This document shows, piece after piece, positions 60,886-64,000 of a stretch of 64,000 nucleotides of DNA (position 1 is the first letter of the stretch; each line of letters begins with the position of its first letter). Source of the stretch: an uncultured Bacteroidales bacterium. GTDB lineage: Bacteria > Bacteroidota > Bacteroidia > Bacteroidales > Paludibacteraceae. The notes under the pieces are model-generated. The model was not told the DNA's origin and did no database searches. It worked only from the letters and a program-made list of their open reading frames with translations. The position numbers and the translations under genes are program-made. The stretch covers positions 43,593-107,592 of the forward strand of contig ONTT01000004.1 of NCBI GenBank assembly GCA_900320865.1, given 5' to 3'.

Positions 60886-61971
60886 ATGTGGGGAAAACGA
60901 ATGATAGGATTGAGTCTGCTGATGGCAGTCGTATGGACGATAAGTCGGGCTACGGAACAGGTAGTTCTTTATCCGTCTGTGGACCAGTTTGGTAAGCCGA
61001 TCGAGTTATCGGGTCGGTTGACTGCTCCTGCGGATTCGGCGAGAGGTATCATGCTATTGCTGCACGGGACCCATACGGCCAATAATGAAGCGCCGTCCAA
61101 TAAGCCGATGTACGAAGAGCGTTGGTTCGGTAAGGACTATGTATTGGTGATGCCCGATTATATGGGTTACGGCGCCACGCAAGACAGTATTCATCCGTAT
61201 CTATGCGGCGAGTTCACCGCGCGCCATTGTGTAGATATGCTGTTGGCGGTACGGCCGATGTTGGACACGATGGCTGTGAAGATAGAAACCGACAGCATTA
61301 TCATCTTTGGTTTTTCGCAAGGTGGAGCAACTGCGGTTTGGTGCCTGAAGTTATTGGAAGAACGCTATGCGGAACAATTGCCCGTGAAAGCCTGCTATGC
61401 CGGAGGTGGTCCGTATGATGTGGCATCGGAGTTTGACCATTGCGTACAGAAAAATAAAACGGGTATGCCGGTAACTATTCCGATGCTGGTTTTGGGTACA
61501 GACATGGCCTATCAGTTAGGTCTGGACACGAAAGATTATTTCACAAAGGCAACTGAGAAAATAGATAAACGATTCGTACGGGAGAAGAAGCAAGGTTTTG
61601 TAAGCGTTTGGTTTAGGACTCCGGTTCATCTGTTGAGTCATTGGTTAAGCAAGAAGGGGCGGGATAAGAGCCAACCGGCTACGCAGCGTATTTACGAGGG
61701 ATTGTTACGCTCGAGTTTGGTGCATTATCCGATTGATGACCATCCGGTAGGGCAAGAGATTATCTGTCCGAGTTGGCGACCGAAAGCAAAGACGTATATC
61801 TTCCATTCGACGAATGACAATGTGGTCGGATTTCATAATTCGGAGCATCTGCGGCGCTGTTGGGGAGAGCTGGAGAACGTACGATATGAGTTCGACAAAT
61901 TCGGCTCCCATATGAAATCCTATCAACGGTTTTCGAAAACTGCATGCAAGGAGTTGGGAATTGGGGAATAA
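60886..61971 (+). CDS. Exported alpha/beta hydrolase
   Basis: This 361-residue protein has a signal peptide ([15 protein letters not shown]). The fold shows an oxyanion-side [19 protein letters not shown], the nucleophile elbow GFSQGGATA (Ser near 145), a candidate acid in STNDNVVGF and a candidate His in GSHMKSY. It resembles secretory lipase or cutinase-like esterases; the substrate is unknown. An ATG at 60901 is a possible alternative start. It overlaps no gene but lies 19 nt before the ABC ATPase start. Confidence 0.82.
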   Translation: MWGKRMIGLSLLMAVVWTISRATEQVVLYPSVDQFGKPIELSGRLTAPADSARGIMLLLHGTHTANNEAPSNKPMYEERWFGKDYVLVMPDYMGYGATQDSIHPYLCGEFTARHCVDMLLAVRPMLDTMAVKIETDSIIIFGFSQGGATAVWCLKLLEERYAEQLPVKACYAGGGPYDVASEFDHCVQKNKTGMPVTIPMLVLGTDMAYQLGLDTKDYFTKATEKIDKRFVREKKQGFVSVWFRTPVHLLSHWLSKKGRDKSQPATQRIYEGLLRSSLVHYPIDDHPVGQEIICPSWRPKAKTYIFHSTNDNVVGFHNSEHLRRCWGELENVRYEFDKFGSHMKSYQRFSKTACKELGIGE

Positions 61972-61990
61972 AAGTGGAAAGTGGATAGTT

Positions 61991-62641
61991 ATGATAGAAG
62001 TTAAAAACATACACAAATCGTTTGGTGATTTGGAGGTACTGAAGGGTGTGAACCTGGAGGTTAAGAAAGGCGAGATCGTAGCGATCATCGGCAAGAGCGG
62101 AGCCGGTAAGACTACCCTACTCCAGATCATCGGTACATTAGATCGTCCGACGAAGGGTCAGGTGCTGATGGACGGAACGGATGTGTTTACGATGAAAGAC
62201 CGTGAGTTAGCGGCTTTCCGCAACAAACATATCGGGTTCATCTTCCAGTTCCATCAGTTATTACCGGAGTTCACGGCATTGGAGAACGTATGTATTCCGG
62301 CCATGATTGCGCGTGAGAAAGAAACGGACTATAAACCGAGAGCGGAGAAGTTACTGCGCGAGTTGGGTTTGGCGGAACGCATGGATCACAAGCCGAATGA
62401 GTTATCGGGCGGAGAGAAACAGCGTGTAGCCGCAGCGAGAGCGTTGATGATGGCACCGGATATCATTCTGGCGGATGAACCGACCGGTAGTCTGGACACG
62501 CAGAACAAGAAAGAGTTAAGTGCGCTGTTGCTGCAATTGCGCAAGGAATACGGACAGACGATATTGCTGGTCACGCATGATAAAGAGTTAGCAGGGATAG
62601 CCGACCGGACGATAGAAATCGTAGATGGAAAAATTAAGTAA
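61991..62641 (+). CDS. ABC transporter ATP-binding protein, LolD-like
   Basis: This 216-residue ATPase starts at [19 protein letters not shown] (61991), since a longer upstream start would run into the hydrolase gene's end. Walker A is [12 protein letters not shown], the Q-loop [10 protein letters not shown], the signature LSGGEKQR and Walker [10 protein letters not shown]. The sequence is of the LolD/MacB type for lipoprotein release or macrolide export, but no permease lies beside it here. gldB follows after 3 nt. Confidence 0.9.
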   Translation: MIEVKNIHKSFGDLEVLKGVNLEVKKGEIVAIIGKSGAGKTTLLQIIGTLDRPTKGQVLMDGTDVFTMKDRELAAFRNKHIGFIFQFHQLLPEFTALENVCIPAMIAREKETDYKPRAEKLLRELGLAERMDHKPNELSGGEKQRVAAARALMMAPDIILADEPTGSLDTQNKKELSALLLQLRKEYGQTILLVTHDKELAGIADRTIEIVDGKIK

Positions 62642-62644
62642 GAC

Positions 62645-63649
62645 ATGAAAAAAATCATATACATACTGCTTAGTTGTTTGGTACTGACGGGATGTCAGAA
62701 GGGACGGACGTATTGGCCGAAGGATATTGCGACGCAGGAAGTGGAAATCGTGCGTTTCGATAATGCATTGCTGAATGTACATGAAGCGACGGTAAAACAG
62801 GATATTCAGGTGCTGTATGATGAATATCCGGAGTTCATGCAAGACTGGGTGGAGAGTGTATTGGGTATTCCGTCTTATGACACGGCTTATCTGGCCGAAG
62901 TGTTACCGCAGTTTTTGAACGATACGCTATATGGGTTTAAGTACACGAACGAGCGGGAGAAAGAGCTGTTTGCGGATATCAGCGACCTGCAAAAAGAACT
63001 GAATAAGGGTTTTTCGCGTATACAATATCTTTATCCGGAAACAGAGATCCCTACCCTTTATCTGTTCATCTCGGGTTTCAACGCTTCTATCTTCTTCCGG
63101 GACGAGTATATCGGCGTGGGAGCAGATATGTATTTAGGAAGCGACTATGAGTATTATAACCGGGTGGTATATGAATACCAGAAACAGACGATGCGCAAGG
63201 AGTGTATTCCGGTGGATGTGGTGAGTGCGTACCTGTTTCATACCCTACTCTACACGAGTAAACAGAACCGTTTGTTAGACCAGATGATCTACCGCGGCAA
63301 GATCATGTATCTGACAGCACAGATCTACGATGAGTTACCGGGATACGAAGTGATGGGTTGGACCAAAGAGCAATGGGATTGGTGCGTAAAGAACGAACGA
63401 GCTATATGGCACTTGGTGATGGATAAACGGGATCTGTTCAAGACCGAGAGTCTGGTGATATCCAGTTATCTGAATGATGGTCCGTTTACTTTGGAAGTGT
63501 CGCAAGACAGCCCCGGCAGACTCGGTATTTGGTTGGGTTGGCGGATTGTGGAGAGTTTTATGGAACATAACGAGAATGTAAGTCTGCAGGAATTGATGGC
63601 AGAACCGGACGCACAAAAAATACTGGAAGAAAGTTATTATAAACCATAA
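62645..63649 (+). CDS. gldB: Gliding-motility lipoprotein GldB
   Basis: This 334-residue lipoprotein has a lipobox at LVLTGC (Cys 17). The body matches GldB: VRFDNALLNV, FSRIQYLYPETEIPTLYLFISGFN, YIGVGADMYLGSDYEYY and RLGIWLGWRIVESFME. GldB is an envelope lipoprotein needed for gliding in Flavobacterium and kept in non-gliding T9SS-bearing Bacteroidales. It lies 3 nt after the LolD-like ATPase gene. Confidence 0.92.
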   Translation: MKKIIYILLSCLVLTGCQKGRTYWPKDIATQEVEIVRFDNALLNVHEATVKQDIQVLYDEYPEFMQDWVESVLGIPSYDTAYLAEVLPQFLNDTLYGFKYTNEREKELFADISDLQKELNKGFSRIQYLYPETEIPTLYLFISGFNASIFFRDEYIGVGADMYLGSDYEYYNRVVYEYQKQTMRKECIPVDVVSAYLFHTLLYTSKQNRLLDQMIYRGKIMYLTAQIYDELPGYEVMGWTKEQWDWCVKNERAIWHLVMDKRDLFKTESLVISSYLNDGPFTLEVSQDSPGRLGIWLGWRIVESFMEHNENVSLQELMAEPDAQKILEESYYKP

Positions 63650-63655
63650 GAAAAC

Positions 63656-64000
63656 ATGCGAAAACATTGGATCGATAATTTACGTTGGGTGACCGTACTG
63701 CTGGTACTCTTTTACCACGTTATTTACTACTACAACGGCAAAGGGGTAGTAGGCGGAATAGGTGGTTTCGGAGGTCCTCAGTACCAAGATTTTGTGATGT
63801 ATCTGCTCTATCCTTGGTTCATGCCTCTTTTGTTCTTGCTGGCAGGCATCAGTGCCCGGTACGCATTGGATGCACATTCGGAGAAAGAGTGGTTTCAAAG
63901 CCGCACCCGCAAGTTATTAGTGCCTGCTACAATAGGATTATTTGTTTTTCAATGGATCGCCGGTTATTTCAACACGCATACACTTAGTTATACGAATGGA
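63656..64000 (+). CDS. Acyltransferase family 3 membrane protein, 5' part (continues outside window)
   Basis: The frame is open from the ATG at 63656 to the window end (115 codons) and is not closed here. It encodes MRKHWIDNLRWVTVLLVLFYH, MYLLYPWFMPLLFLLAGISA with KLLVPATIGLFVFQW. The RxxxxDxxRw start, FYH and the LLAGIS segment are typical of multi-pass acyltransferase-3 (OafA/YrhL-like) proteins, which O-acylate surface sugars. It follows gldB by 6 nt and is probably co-transcribed. Confidence 0.82.
   Translation, partial: MRKHWIDNLRWVTVLLVLFYHVIYYYNGKGVVGGIGGFGGPQYQDFVMYLLYPWFMPLLFLLAGISARYALDAHSEKEWFQSRTRKLLVPATIGLFVFQWIAGYFNTHTLSYTNG

Noticed and set aside
1-64000. Insertion sequences, integrases and phage genes
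   Set aside because: No transposase, integrase, recombinase or phage structural gene was recognised. The accessory signs are limited to base composition and repeats.

Overview
The window looks like chromosomal DNA of a Bacteroidota member, most likely a Bacteroidales species. The signs are Bacteroidota-type promoters (TTTG, 20 bp, then TAnnTTTG, with few Shine-Dalgarno sequences), a type IX secretion C-terminal sorting domain, the lipoproteins GldB and GldH, a TonB-dependent receptor with a carboxypeptidase-regulatory domain, OmpA/LysM envelope proteins and a long-tailed ribosomal protein S16. The genus cannot be read from the sequence. A perfect 16-bp parS-type site between mnmG and apt suggests that the window lies in the origin-proximal part of the chromosome.

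Layout. 1-8038 (+): the end of recJ, then tdk, priA, a nucleoside kinase, comF, nadB and an NlpC/P60 peptidase. 8013-13365 (-): an OmpA/LysM protein, a large T9SS cargo protein and tRNA-Leu(UAA). 13480-15572 (+): ychF and a Ca2+/Na+ antiporter. 15551-21446 (-): a surface-glycan cluster with five glycosyltransferases and a Wzy-like polymerase. Divergent from it is a GC-rich gene fusing an LtaS-like sulfatase to a GDPD-like domain (21563-23923). 23996-34240 (-): rpsP, phoH, a TonB-dependent receptor, a DEAD-box helicase, an SDR protein, a K+/H+ antiporter, a thioredoxin and ribD. 34263-35508 (+): prmC and recX. 35503-40755 (-): a compact pfkB-plsC-holB-ricT-gldH-trmB operon. Then come tRNA-Asn with a clear terminator and a long (+) block of mreB-mreC-mreD-mrdA-rodA-yraN-mnmG, parS, apt-uvrC-tsaE, which is cell shape, tRNA modification and repair.

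52210-58036 is the accessory-looking part. A secreted DNA/RNA endonuclease is followed by 400 bp of tandem repeats. Next is an AT-rich four-gene (-) operon: a TerB-like protein, a voltage-gated-type K+ channel, a membrane AAA+ ATPase carrying two FtsK-gamma-like winged helices, and a small exported Cys-rich protein. It sits behind a strong promoter and a leader of about 190 nt that can fold into a long nested hairpin or a competing terminator-like stem. Next to this is about 470 bp of non-coding DNA packed with perfect short hairpins and a 20-bp direct repeat. This block (operon, leader and hairpin array) is the best candidate here for an undescribed system.

58037-64000 (+) holds two operons started by nearly identical promoters: a DUF3316-like envelope protein, an S41 peptidase lipoprotein and a BASS-type transporter; then an alpha/beta hydrolase, a LolD-like ATPase, gldB and a truncated acyltransferase.

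All calls come from reading the sequence. No homology search or folding program was run. GC percentages are hand counts.
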